From Lachancea dasiensis (lineage: Eukaryota; Ascomycota; Saccharomycetes; Saccharomycetales; Saccharomycetaceae): a stretch of DNA of 64,000 nucleotides. The notes below the pieces were generated by a model. The model saw only the letters and a program-made list of their open reading frames with translations. It did no database searches and had not been told where the DNA came from. A program made the position numbers and the translations under genes. The stretch is from positions 496,001 through 560,000 of the forward strand of contig LT598461.1 of NCBI GenBank assembly GCA_900074725.1, in the 5' to 3' direction. Position 1 is the stretch's first letter; each line of letters starts with the position of its first letter. Shown here piece after piece: positions 31,157 through 40,428 of this stretch.

Positions 31157-32662
31157 ATGGAGGCCTCAAATTTGCAAATATATTGGCATGAATCGCAACC
31201 GATCTACAGTCTCTGCTTTCAGTCAATAGAAAGGGAGAAGGATCAACCAACAAGACTAGTCACTGCCGGCGGGGATAATAAAATAAGAATTTGGCAACTG
31301 AACTTCAGCAAGACCAACAACGGAAAAGTGGATACCATTGATTTCCTGTCTTCATTGAACCAGCACGAACAAGCCGTCAATGTAGTGAGGTTTGACTCCA
31401 GAAACGAAGTTTTAGCTTCCGCTGGTGATGATGGGCAACTGCTTCTCTGGAAAAAGAACGATACCATGACCAAAGATTTTGGTTTGAGCGAGGAGGACTA
31501 CGCAGATTTCAAGGAATCCTGGTACGTTTGGAAGAGGCTGCGCTCTTCTGCTGCGGCTGGCTCGTCAGAAATATATGACATATCTTGGAGTCCCGATGAC
31601 AAGTACATTGTAAGTGGATCAATGGATAACAGCATAAGAGTCTTTGACGTTGAGGAAAGTACTTGTGTAGCTACTAGTGGTGACCACAATCACTATGTGC
31701 AAGGTGTTGTTTGGGACCCGCAGAACGAGCTCATTATTTCGCAGTCTGCAGATCGTTCGGTACATTTGCATCGAATAGATAGGGATTCCAGCGGATCGAT
31801 AGTCGACTTAAAGCTGATCAACAAAATTACAAAAGGAGAGCTTCCCAGTAGGAGAGGGTTCAATTCCACAGAACTAGACTATTCTGTTATTAAGTCTTCA
31901 TTTTTGTTCCACAATGAGACTCTGCCATCTTTTTTTCGCCGTCTTGCCATGTCGCCCTGCGGAAACCTTTTGTGCGTGCCCACAGGTGTATTCAAGAATT
32001 GCGATAGCTCATCTGAAAGTGGTAACGGTAGTGATGTACTCGCTAATGCGGTGTATGTCTTCACAAGATCTTACCTGATGCAAAATAGTAACACACCAGC
32101 ACTCGTTCTGCCATTTCTGAAAAAACCGGCTCTAGTCATCGCATTCAACCCTCGGTATTATCAGCTTTCTGGTAGCGGAAAACCATATATTCAAGTGCCT
32201 TATAAGCTGATCTTCGCTGTTGCCACCACTGATGAGGTTTTCATTTACGATACAGAATCTGTCGAGCCAGTTTGCACAATTGGCAATTTACATTATACGC
32301 CGATAACCGACTTGTCATGGTGTCGAGATGGTTCAATGCTAATGATATCGTCTACGGATGGTTTTTGTTCCTATGTATCCATTGATAAAGGAACCCTGGG
32401 GTCACTTTTCGCCGGAAAAGAAGTCGATCCGCAGGACAAAGTCTCCCAAAAGGCGCCGGACTTCAAAACTCAAACTCCTTCGATCATAAATACGCTACAG
32501 ATCAAGCGGAAGGTGCCGCCTCGTGACAAAGCGATTGACAAAATGCCACCCTCAGTTGGAAATGTCGGCGACTTAACAGCTGCTTCTCAAGAAATTGGCA
32601 GCGAGGAAGGACCCAAAAAGCGCAGGATACAGCCCACGCTTTTAGAGGGCGCAATGAAGTGA
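31157..32662 (+). CDS. CAC2: Chromatin assembly factor 1 subunit Cac2 (p60)
   Basis: Cac2 is the WD40 subunit of CAF-1, which deposits H3-H4 behind replication forks. The 501-residue protein begins with WD repeats: IYWHESQPIYSLCF..LVTAGGDNKIRIWQL, then HEQAVNVVRFD..LASAGDDGQLLLWK, IYDISWSPDDKYIVSGSMDNSIRVFD, and VQGVVWDP..IISQSADRSVHLH. Later degenerate blades include FFRRLAMSPCGNLLCVPTG. The C-terminal ~90 residues are hydrophilic and basic, ending with KKRRIQPTLLEGAMK. The yeast protein is 468 residues. The ATG at 31157 is the first in frame. The stop is 46 bases from the convergent CUE1 stop, the CAC2-CUE4 (YML102W-YML101C) arrangement. Confidence 0.95.
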   Translation: MEASNLQIYWHESQPIYSLCFQSIEREKDQPTRLVTAGGDNKIRIWQLNFSKTNNGKVDTIDFLSSLNQHEQAVNVVRFDSRNEVLASAGDDGQLLLWKKNDTMTKDFGLSEEDYADFKESWYVWKRLRSSAAAGSSEIYDISWSPDDKYIVSGSMDNSIRVFDVEESTCVATSGDHNHYVQGVVWDPQNELIISQSADRSVHLHRIDRDSSGSIVDLKLINKITKGELPSRRGFNSTELDYSVIKSSFLFHNETLPSFFRRLAMSPCGNLLCVPTGVFKNCDSSSESGNGSDVLANAVYVFTRSYLMQNSNTPALVLPFLKKPALVIAFNPRYYQLSGSGKPYIQVPYKLIFAVATTDEVFIYDTESVEPVCTIGNLHYTPITDLSWCRDGSMLMISSTDGFCSYVSIDKGTLGSLFAGKEVDPQDKVSQKAPDFKTQTPSIINTLQIKRKVPPRDKAIDKMPPSVGNVGDLTAASQEIGSEEGPKKRRIQPTLLEGAMK

Positions 32663-32708
32663 ATATGTGTATTTTATATATATATAGGTCAAAAAGTTGG
32701 GAATAGGT

Positions 32709-33320
32709 TCACTTCAGCAATTGTGCTAGCTGATCATCGTTTTCTAAACGGTTTTCCATGTCCTTTCGAGCCTGCCACACCAAGAATCTTTTCCGCTCCT
32801 CAATGCTCAATTCGGGATAATTGACACCTTTCAAGTCAGCATCGACTTCAACTTTATATTTATTCAAGAGGTTGTCAGGATGAATGTTGCTCTTCTTCCG
32901 AGGATCTGAGCTTTCCACATTTCTTGATCTTTGATCGGATGTCTCTTGGCCAGTGTTGGAGCTTTGACCGGTGTAGCCTGGGGGCATCAAAAATTCGTCG
33001 CCTCTCAAAAACTTCTCCACAGTTTCTTCCACGGATCCTGTTTCCTCTAAACTATATCTTATTTGTTCTTCGTGCAACGTGGGAGCTAAACTTCTGACCA
33101 CGTCTATCATGTCATTTGTGACCGGTCTCCTGGGTCGCCTTCTAATGGCTGAGATATTTGACGAACGGCCCGAACCGGTTCCAGTTACAGGACTGCCATC
33201 ACTAGAGGTGGAAGATGGCGACTGTAGAGCTGATGGATGGGATTCAGACTGCAAAAGCCACTTTACCAATACGAATGTCGTTAGTATAACACCGAAGAAA
33301 GCTAGCGTTGAAGCGTCCAT
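32709..33320 (-). CDS. CUE1: Cue1/Cue4-type ER membrane ubiquitin-binding protein
   Basis: Cue1 anchors and activates the ubiquitin-conjugating enzyme Ubc7 at the ER membrane for ER-associated degradation. The 203-residue length equals yeast Cue1. An N-terminal membrane segment ([18 protein letters not shown], residues 5-22) and a CUE domain at about 67-110 ([38 protein letters not shown]) are visible. A C-terminal helix [20 protein letters not shown]-like block (here [20 protein letters not shown]) corresponds to the Ubc7-binding region. This is the single ancestor-type copy of the WGD pair CUE1/CUE4; the Ubc7-binding tail makes it Cue1-like in function. The ATG at 33320 is the first in frame. 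Confidence 0.94.
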   Translation of the reverse strand: MDASTLAFFGVILTTFVLVKWLLQSESHPSALQSPSSTSSDGSPVTGTGSGRSSNISAIRRRPRRPVTNDMIDVVRSLAPTLHEEQIRYSLEETGSVEETVEKFLRGDEFLMPPGYTGQSSNTGQETSDQRSRNVESSDPRKKSNIHPDNLLNKYKVEVDADLKGVNYPELSIEERKRFLVWQARKDMENRLENDDQLAQLLK

Positions 33321-33500
33321 TGATTCTCGTCCTGTCTCTAATTTCCAGTGTGCACAGAAGTTAGGAAGTGGTTGATGTAGAAAATGGACCTGTTTCGTAC
33401 TCCGAGACTACTCACACGAATGTCGACAGCCCAATGTTTCAAAGGCTAAAGATGGAGAAACCGCTATCGCAACGGATTCGTAACACGCGAAATACGCCAT

Positions 33501-34010
33501 CTAGTCTCTGAATTCCATCTTGAAGCTTTTCTTCCGGTTCTTGACTTTGTATATGAATGCCGGGATGCACTCCGTTTCCTTGACATTGTGAGCTGTGAAA
33601 TGCTTCTTCACCTCCAAAGCAAGCTGCTTCTTGGTAACTCGAGCATCTGGGCCCCTGCCTTCGTTTCTCCTATGGGTGTACGTTTTTTCACCTAACTTCG
33701 ATCCCAGAAGATATCCCTGCAGAGAGAGGTTGTCCTCGAGCGGCAATTTGAAACGATCTTTGTACCGACGTAAAAAGCTGTCTGAGTATGCTTCGAAGTC
33801 TACAGGGTGCGGTTTAATCCTTGTATCTGGATGATTGTTGTGGACATGAGTATTTACCAGGTCTTTCAGATATTGTTGCTGAGCGGTGGTGAGCCGTTGC
33901 TTGCCCGCGTTTCTGGAATTATTAGTGGCATTTCCAGCACTCATGTGCCCCGCATTAGACCTCGTGCGAGATTCAGACTCTGAATTTGAATTGTGGGCTT
34001 TAGGGGGCAT
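33501..34010 (-). CDS. SAP30: Sap30, subunit of the Rpd3L histone deacetylase complex
   Basis: Sap30 bridges Sin3 and Rpd3 in the large Rpd3 complex. The 169-residue protein is shorter than the yeast one (201), mainly in the polar N-terminal part. The Sin3-binding SAP30 domain is at about residues 40-165: LTTAQQQYLKDLVNTHV, HPVDFEAYSDSFLRRYKDRF, LPLEDNLSLQGYLLGSKLG, and a basic LEVKKHFTAHNVKETE segment. The ATG at 34010 is the first in frame. Position and strand match YMR263W, between CUE1 and YMR262W. Confidence 0.94.
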   Translation of the reverse strand: MPPKAHNSNSESESRTRSNAGHMSAGNATNNSRNAGKQRLTTAQQQYLKDLVNTHVHNNHPDTRIKPHPVDFEAYSDSFLRRYKDRFKLPLEDNLSLQGYLLGSKLGEKTYTHRRNEGRGPDARVTKKQLALEVKKHFTAHNVKETECIPAFIYKVKNRKKSFKMEFRD

Positions 34011-34231
34011 CTCTAGCTGTTACTTCTTGTATCCTTTATTTGAATGTTTTGAAGATGAGCAGTGAGTTTATATACAATGATTGATATTATTAAATATACA
34101 AAGCACACGGCGCACCAAGCGAAACAGCACCATAGAAACCTGAGCTGAGTGGAGTTACCGGCCAGCTCCCGAGACTAGCTTGTCGTCGCTTTCCAACTCA
34201 GTTCTAACTTGCAAGACAAGACTCATCTACT

Positions 34232-35203
34232 TTAGTGGACGTTGTACATACTGTCTGAAGCAGGCGTAGAAACATCACCGCCTTCCACAAATCGACGAAA
34301 ATTTGCATACACAATCTCTTTGGCGCGCTCGACAGAGGGGAGGTCATGTTCGTGAGTAATTCGCGAAAGAACGAAATCTAACGCTTCCTGGATGTCATTC
34401 TCACTTGAAGTATCCCAGGTGAAATCGGTTTCCGTGAGAATACATTCTAGAGGTAGTGCCTGTAGCAGTTTGGATGCCGATTCTAAGTTCTTGAAGTTCA
34501 CGTAGCTTGATATACTCAAGAAAAGACGCTCGCGGGGAAAATTTTTGAGCCATGCGCCCGTCAGCGTCTCTACAGATCCGGTGTATGAGTGCAGACATAT
34601 GTTGATGCCCTTGTGTGGAAGCAAGTGCGTCTGGCACAGCTCGAACATCTGGTTGGGAGCCTTCACACAGTGAAGCGAGACTGGTAGTGAGTGCTTCACA
34701 GCCAATTGGCACATTTGCACGAACACTTTGACTTGATGATCCATTTTCACTTTGACGCGACTCAAGGGAGCCGTGTCGTCACCTTGGTAAAACCCGTTTT
34801 CAGGCAGCCTAAAAAGCTTGTCCAGCCCAATTTCCCCGATGCAGTCGCAGGACGTTGTGCTGAAATTTGCGTCGATGTAAGAGACTAAGTTTTTGGGCTC
34901 TGGAAGCCGCAGGATGATGCGATTCAACTCCGCTTCTCGTGGACCCTGAAGAATTGACCTGTAGTGGGCTTCTTTAGAGGGTGACGTCCCATCTTCTGAC
35001 AAATAATACAGGTGGCTGTACCATGGGTGCACTCCGAAGCCCAGTTTGGTATTTGCATCTGCAACAGGGGAGTTTACCAGTTTCCACCAGTCGTAGCCAT
35101 TGTTGGACATGATACAGCACTGAAAGGGCACATTTGGCAGCCGAATCGATTTTGGTTCTATGCTGGTCGTGACATGGCAGTGGGAGTCAACATACGGAGT
35201 CAT
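34232..35203 (-). CDS. YMR262W: TatD-family metal-dependent hydrolase, YMR262W orthologue
   Basis: A 323-residue TatD/amidohydrolase-fold protein. The metal-binding HxH is at residues 8 and 10 (VDSHCHVT). Other family motifs are the acidic GEIGLDKLF, SLHCVKAP, ICLHSYTGS, and LTETDFTWD near the C-terminus. TatD enzymes are generally DNases or phosphodiesterases; the yeast protein YMR262W (about 313 residues) is uncharacterised. Position and strand match S. cerevisiae. The ATG at 35203 is the first in frame. Confidence 0.93.
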   Translation of the reverse strand: MTPYVDSHCHVTTSIEPKSIRLPNVPFQCCIMSNNGYDWWKLVNSPVADANTKLGFGVHPWYSHLYYLSEDGTSPSKEAHYRSILQGPREAELNRIILRLPEPKNLVSYIDANFSTTSCDCIGEIGLDKLFRLPENGFYQGDDTAPLSRVKVKMDHQVKVFVQMCQLAVKHSLPVSLHCVKAPNQMFELCQTHLLPHKGINICLHSYTGSVETLTGAWLKNFPRERLFLSISSYVNFKNLESASKLLQALPLECILTETDFTWDTSSENDIQEALDFVLSRITHEHDLPSVERAKEIVYANFRRFVEGGDVSTPASDSMYNVH

Positions 35204-35464
35204 CGTCCCGGCTTGCCAGGCCCTCCCGACGAGAACTGGCCTTACTTGCTTTACAATCTTCCACTTGCTGTGCTACCGGTACTCATGTACTCACGTTATA
35301 TTTCTTGACCAATCGTGGCCATCCGCCAGCCTATACCACTCTTCCACTGCTGAAAGCTCACTTCATGCAGTAAAATCTACGCACTGCCAGGTGCAGCGTT
35401 GCTGTTTGCTTCACTATAACTAAGATATACATGACGTGCATTCTCCCTTACAGTTTGAACTGCT

Positions 35465-35469
35465 CCCCT
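35465..35469 (-). promoter_or_regulatory. STRE (CCCCT)
   Basis: CCCCT, the reverse of the Msn2/4 stress element AGGGG, about 470 bases before the trehalose gene. TPS genes are known Msn2/4 targets, but a 5-base match is weak on its own. Confidence 0.3.
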
Positions 35470-35795
35470 CCCAGCAGTATGTCAAGGAAGCAGTAGAAAT
35501 GCACAAGCCAATTTTTGAAGGGTGCGCACTAATATAGTCGACCTACTGATTGTTGTTCTGGAGGATCTCTCACAATTTACTGGCGCACGCAAAGAACATT
35601 TCGAGGTGCTACACCATATCGCGAGTAGATTCCGTACTCAAAGTGCGGCAGACTGGGACAGAGTTGTTGACAGCAAAAGGACGCTTGCAAGACGTTGATC
35701 ATTTGGATTATATCTTACTTGGTCACCACAATATACTGACATTACCAGGCACTCTGAAGATGTATATACCGTATAGTATGATATTGGTGAACTAA

Positions 35796-35800
35796 AGGGG
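35796..35800 (+). promoter_or_regulatory. STRE (AGGGG)
   Basis: AGGGG, 135 bases upstream of the TPS3/TSL1 ATG, a usual distance for an Msn2/4 site. It is the better of the two STRE candidates. Confidence 0.4.
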
Positions 35801-35934
35801 CCCTACTCTTAGCAAACTAGAACCACGTTTGACCCACCTTCTTGCGTCGACACATCTACAGTTAAGCTCAATTACAATTGAGTCCCCGTATAACATTGAG
35901 GTGCTGGTGGTATCGCAGGGAACATTAAAGCAGT

Positions 35935-38900
35935 ATGGTTGTCATTATTGCGTCTCTGTTCTTACCATTTCAACCACAGTTCGAGGTGTGTGGATCCGAC
36001 GCTGATACAGCTGCCCTTCTCGAACATGACGCTGTCAAGGTTCCACAAGCGAACCCCTCTGGTCCTGGGCCAATGGAAAACGCTGATCCGCTACGCCGGA
36101 ACAGAACCAGCTCTGTGCACTCGAACTCGCCCTTCTCTAACCCTGAAAGTGGGATTGCATCGGCAGAAGTCGCGGATCACCATTTTCCACCAGGATTACG
36201 GGAGAGCGAGTCTGGTGCCCGATTGGCCAGCCCCGGCATGTCGTCTGAGATGTTCATGGAGAATTTGACTGCCAACGCTGTCAATACGGGGGCTGGTGGA
36301 ACTCCGGCCAACCCTGTCCATAACCAGGGAAACACTTCAGTCGAGGAGTTTTTTAACTCACATCCAGGAGGTTCAATGCAGGCGTTTTTCAATCACAGCT
36401 CTTTGTCTAGCAGGAACTTCTCCACCACTTCGACACCCGGAGGAGAGATTTTCAGTCCAATTCCGCAGCACGATTCTACTGCCAATTTGCTGAAGAATGT
36501 CAACAAGTCTCTGTACCAAAACATGATCGGGTCCAGTGGCAGTCCTGTTGCAGCGGCCGCGTTCGAAGGTAAAAGTCATCCACAAGCCTCCCAACCCTCC
36601 AGTACGGTCATCACGCCAAAGTCAAGAGAAGTACCAGACTTAAGTTCCAGTGTTGTGGACTTGCCAAAAGCAAAGCAGCAGCATCAACAGCAACAGTACT
36701 CTCTACCTGCCATGAGACGAGTTCACCGGAAATCATCTGGCGCGTCAGCTCCTTTGACTTCTGATGTAAGGGAAAACAGAGCCACTCCACACCATCAACA
36801 TCATTCGAGACCCCCACCTCGCACCCAAGAGTCAAACCTTCGGGTACCCTCGACTCTGAAGAATGAGGTCATCGAGGAAAGCGACAGCGATCATTTCAAC
36901 TCCGACGACGACGCAGAGGAAAAGGCATTCATTCCTGAATTTGGTGGATTTTCTACAGATCCCAAAGCTAGGGCTAGTGTGTTGCTAGGATCTAAGAACA
37001 TTTTTGCTCAAGTACCATGGAAAATCGTTCCCTCTGGAAAAGGCAATGGCGGATTAAAAAATGCTGTCTCGACCGCAGCGGTCGAGAAGACCATAGAAGA
37101 GCCCGTCAGATGGGTAGGAACCATGAGTATTCCGACTGATAGCATTCCTGAGGATGTTCTGCAAAAAGTGTGTGCTGAGTTGGGCAATAGTTATGATTGT
37201 GCTCCAGTCATCTCCGATGATATCACATTCAAAGTCGCTTACAAGAACTTTTGTAAGCAGATTGTATGGCCAACATTACACTATCAGATTCCCGATAATC
37301 CCAATTCCAAAGCTTTTGAGGATCATTCGTGGAATTTTTACCAGGATTTGAATCAACTGTTTGCAGACAAAATTGTGCAAACTTACAAGGATGGTGACAC
37401 TATCTGGGTTCATGACTATCACTTGATGCTGGTTCCAGGTATGGTCAGAGCTAAGTTGCCACATGCCAAGATTAGCTTCTTTTTGCATGTCTCATTTCCC
37501 AGCAGTGAGGTGTTCAGATGTTTTGCACAGAGGGATAAGATATTGAACGGAATTGTAGGTGCTAATTACGTCGGCTTTCAAACTGAAGAATACGCCCGTC
37601 ATTTTTTACAAACGACTAATAGGCTGCTAATGACAGACGTTGACAGCAAAACTTTGAAGTATAAGGGTCGCATTATACAAGTGGGTAGTGCGCCAATTGG
37701 TGTTGACACTTTTATGTTAGAAGCTCAATTGAGGTCAGATGACGTCGAAAATTGGCGTCAACTAATTCGTAGCAGATGGGCTGGTAAGAAACTGATTGTT
37801 GGCCGTGACCAGTTCGACCGCATAAGGGGTCTGAAGAAGAAGCTGTTAGCCTACGAAAGATTTTTACGTGCCAATCCAGAGTATGTTACGCAGGTCGTTT
37901 TGATTCAGATCTGTTTAGGATCAGACAAAGATCAAGAAATGGAGCGGGAGATCATGATAGTTATCGATCGTATAAATGCGTTATCACCGGATATTAGCGT
38001 CTCACAACCTGTGGTATTTTTGCATCAAGACATCGATTTTGCTCAATATTTGGCATTGAATTCAGAGGCCGATCTATTCTTGGTGACCACCATGAGAGAA
38101 GGTATGAATTTGACTTGTCATGAATTCATCATTTCGTCGCGAGAGCGTAATGCACCTTTAGTCTTGTCTGAGTTTACTGGTAGTGCATACATTTTGAAGG
38201 ATGGTGCCTTCCTCGTCAATCCTTGGAATGTGAAACAAGTAGCCCAGACAATCAAGCGTGCTCTAGAATTACCATCTGAGGACAAAAGACGTCGTTGGAA
38301 GCGGCTATTCAAAAGTATAATGAAAAATGATTCAGATTCGTGGGTCCAAAGCTGTTTGGGCAGCACCGCGTCCGCGTGGGACTTCGAACGAGAAAGATCA
38401 ACCGTGTTCAACTTGTCTTTCGATACTATGCTCTCAAGCTACAATGCCTCCAAAAAACGTCTGTTCATTCTCAAAATTTCAGAGCCTCCTACCCCGCGGG
38501 TCCTATCGATTTTGACCGACCTTTCCGTAAACAGTATTGTCTACGTCTTCAGTTCTTTTTCAAGAACTACCATGGAAAGGCTATACACACGAACCACGCA
38601 CGTCGGACTGATAGCTGAAAATGGTGCATACGTTAGACTCAATGGACACTGGTTCAGTATCGTTGAGAATAACTCGTGGAAGGATGATATTGTGAGGGTA
38701 ATAGAAGATAAAGTCGAAAGGCTTCCTGGCTCGTACTACAAGGAAGGGGAATCGATGATCCGTTTCCATACCGAAAACGCTGAGGATAAAGATCGTGTAT
38801 CAGGCGTAGTAGGGGAAGCAATAACTCATGTCAACACTTTATTCGGTGACAAAGGTATTCATGCATACTTGCATAAAAACGTCGTCTTTGTGCAACAAGT

Positions 38901-39315
38901 TGGACTTGCTTTGAAAGCCCTCCACTTCCTCCTTGCGTACTTCAATTCTGTGAACACTACTGCCAATTCGACTCCTCAACATTCCGTCGAAAACTCGCCC
39001 TTGTTGAGTCCTATCATGGGATCTTCTGCTGCTCATGGAATACTTTCTCCTAATGCACAACCAACAGGTAACTCTTATTTTGCAATGGGTCGTTCTACAT
39101 CTCACATTGACTTCTTATCGGTCACCGGTTCTACCTCCCCAGTGATCGAGCCGATGTTTGAATATGTCAACGAACTTGCCAAGAGTAGGACTCTCAAGGC
39201 AGGATACAGTGTTGTGTACGGCGTCTCTTTGTCAACGTATGCTAAAGAGCACATTGAAGGGTTGAACGAGTTATTGTCGATGCTCGAAAAGCTTAACAAG
39301 ACTCAGTTGAAGTAA
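35935..39315 (+). CDS. TPS3/TSL1: Regulatory subunit of trehalose-6-phosphate synthase/phosphatase (Tps3/Tsl1)
   Basis: A large regulatory subunit that holds Tps1 and Tps2 in the trehalose synthase complex. The 1126 residues begin MVVIIASLFLPFQPQFEV, the family N-terminus. About 300 polar, Ser-rich residues follow, including VITPKSREVPDLSSSVVDL. A glycosyltransferase-20 domain (about 370-840) includes LHYQIPDNPNSKAFEDHSW, IWVHDYHLMLVPGMVR, FFLHVSFPSSEVFRC and REGMNLTCHEFI. A phosphatase-like domain (about 840-1120) follows, with LIAENGAYVRLNGHW and SMIRFHTENAEDKDRV. The HAD nucleophile motif is not obvious (KKRLFILKISEP), as expected for the non-catalytic subunits. It represents both WGD copies, TPS3 (YMR261C) and TSL1 (YML100W), and neighbours of both are present. 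Confidence 0.95.
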   Translation: MVVIIASLFLPFQPQFEVCGSDADTAALLEHDAVKVPQANPSGPGPMENADPLRRNRTSSVHSNSPFSNPESGIASAEVADHHFPPGLRESESGARLASPGMSSEMFMENLTANAVNTGAGGTPANPVHNQGNTSVEEFFNSHPGGSMQAFFNHSSLSSRNFSTTSTPGGEIFSPIPQHDSTANLLKNVNKSLYQNMIGSSGSPVAAAAFEGKSHPQASQPSSTVITPKSREVPDLSSSVVDLPKAKQQHQQQQYSLPAMRRVHRKSSGASAPLTSDVRENRATPHHQHHSRPPPRTQESNLRVPSTLKNEVIEESDSDHFNSDDDAEEKAFIPEFGGFSTDPKARASVLLGSKNIFAQVPWKIVPSGKGNGGLKNAVSTAAVEKTIEEPVRWVGTMSIPTDSIPEDVLQKVCAELGNSYDCAPVISDDITFKVAYKNFCKQIVWPTLHYQIPDNPNSKAFEDHSWNFYQDLNQLFADKIVQTYKDGDTIWVHDYHLMLVPGMVRAKLPHAKISFFLHVSFPSSEVFRCFAQRDKILNGIVGANYVGFQTEEYARHFLQTTNRLLMTDVDSKTLKYKGRIIQVGSAPIGVDTFMLEAQLRSDDVENWRQLIRSRWAGKKLIVGRDQFDRIRGLKKKLLAYERFLRANPEYVTQVVLIQICLGSDKDQEMEREIMIVIDRINALSPDISVSQPVVFLHQDIDFAQYLALNSEADLFLVTTMREGMNLTCHEFIISSRERNAPLVLSEFTGSAYILKDGAFLVNPWNVKQVAQTIKRALELPSEDKRRRWKRLFKSIMKNDSDSWVQSCLGSTASAWDFERERSTVFNLSFDTMLSSYNASKKRLFILKISEPPTPRVLSILTDLSVNSIVYVFSSFSRTTMERLYTRTTHVGLIAENGAYVRLNGHWFSIVENNSWKDDIVRVIEDKVERLPGSYYKEGESMIRFHTENAEDKDRVSGVVGEAITHVNTLFGDKGIHAYLHKNVVFVQQVGLALKALHFLLAYFNSVNTTANSTPQHSVENSPLLSPIMGSSAAHGILSPNAQPTGNSYFAMGRSTSHIDFLSVTGSTSPVIEPMFEYVNELAKSRTLKAGYSVVYGVSLSTYAKEHIEGLNELLSMLEKLNKTQLK

Positions 39316-39651
39316 GATAATAATCATTGTCCTTGTAACTTCATTGAAAATTTCCCTTTACCGAATCTCGAGAAAAGCTGAATGGGTCTCGGTAGTTAGG
39401 TTTATGCGTGTGATGTTGGCTCCTCTTTCATGGAGTCCAGACGCTACTCCGCAGATAAAAGTCCAGTCTACCAAGCTGTTTGGTCTTTATATCATTATAA
39501 ACTTATGTGACATCTCTTATGAAAGATCTTTATTTACGAACAATTGAAAAATTTTAAAAGTTCCTCTTTTATAACAGTGAAGGCAGCGTCTGAACAATCT
39601 AGAGCTTCGTTACTCTAACAGATCAAAGCACATCCACGTACTCCTTTCAAT
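39316..39651. other. TIF11 promoter region
   Basis: 336 bases between the trehalose gene and TIF11. It contains a perfect RRPE motif and no credible ORF. Confidence 0.45.
39545..39555 (+). promoter_or_regulatory. RRPE motif of TIF11
   Basis: An exact TGAAAAATTTT, about 100 bases before the TIF11 ATG. The RRPE is bound by Stb3 and marks growth-regulated ribosome-biogenesis and translation genes, which suits an initiation factor. Confidence 0.55.
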
Positions 39652-40113
39652 ATGGGTAAGAAGAATACCAAGGGTGGTAAAAAAGGTAGAAGAGGTAAGA
39701 ACGATACCGATGGTCCTAAGCGTGAGCTTATATACAAGGACGAGGGCCAAGAGTACGCTCAAATCACGAAGATGTTGGGTAACGGTAGAGTAGAGGCCTC
39801 ATGCTTCGATGGTGAAAAGAGGATGGCACATATCAGAGGTAAGCTTAGAAAGAGAGTGTGGATGGGTCAAGGTGACATCATTTTAGTGTCGCTCAGGGAT
39901 TTCCAGGACGATCAATGCGATGTTGTTCACAAGTACAATTTGGACGAAGCTCGTACTTTGAAAAACCAGGGAGAGTTGCCAGAAAACGCCAAAATCAATG
40001 AAACTGACAACTTTGGTTTCGAGTCCGATGAGGACGTCAACTTTGAGTTTGGAAATGCCGATGACGACGACGATGAAGAAGACGAGGATGATCTTGATAT
40101 TGATGACATCTAA
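39652..40113 (+). CDS. TIF11: Translation initiation factor eIF1A
   Basis: eIF1A promotes 43S assembly, scanning and start codon selection. The 153-residue protein matches yeast Tif11 exactly in length. It has a basic N-terminal tail ([18 protein letters not shown]), an S1-like OB fold (about 28-95: [20 protein letters not shown], then [38 protein letters not shown]), and an acidic C-terminal tail ending [17 protein letters not shown]. Codon bias is strong. The ATG at 39652 is the first in frame. Confidence 0.98.
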   Translation: MGKKNTKGGKKGRRGKNDTDGPKRELIYKDEGQEYAQITKMLGNGRVEASCFDGEKRMAHIRGKLRKRVWMGQGDIILVSLRDFQDDQCDVVHKYNLDEARTLKNQGELPENAKINETDNFGFESDEDVNFEFGNADDDDDEEDEDDLDIDDI

Positions 40114-40428
40114 GTTCCTTGGAAGGGTTCACCATACACAATACCTTCTTTAGCATTCGCACACGACCAGCGCGCACAGAAAAAGTGCAACTTGTTTCTG
40201 TGTTCTTCTATGTACCATTATATAAAGCAAATCCATATACCATTGACTCTATCTAAGGGTATATTTTGCTCAGAGCACATAGTAGCGCCAAGAATGGCGA
40301 CTTTGAAGAATGCTTTTTAGGTGCACTGCTTTCGTTATTTGACAGCGGCCCTCCATATTTGGGCCATGCTTGTTGAGACTTCAAGTCCCTAGCTTTCATA
40401 AGTGCAAGAGTGAGGCCACATGTTCGAC
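40114..40428. other. Convergent TIF11/NIPA-gene 3' region
   Basis: 315 bases between converging stops. No feature recognised. Confidence 0.4.

Larger units (their letters stand above)
35204..35934. other. Divergent YMR262W/TPS3-TSL1 intergenic region
   Basis: 731 bases of presumed promoter for the trehalose synthase subunit. It contains two STRE-type pentamers. Small open frames here (up to 98 codons) look random. Confidence 0.5.
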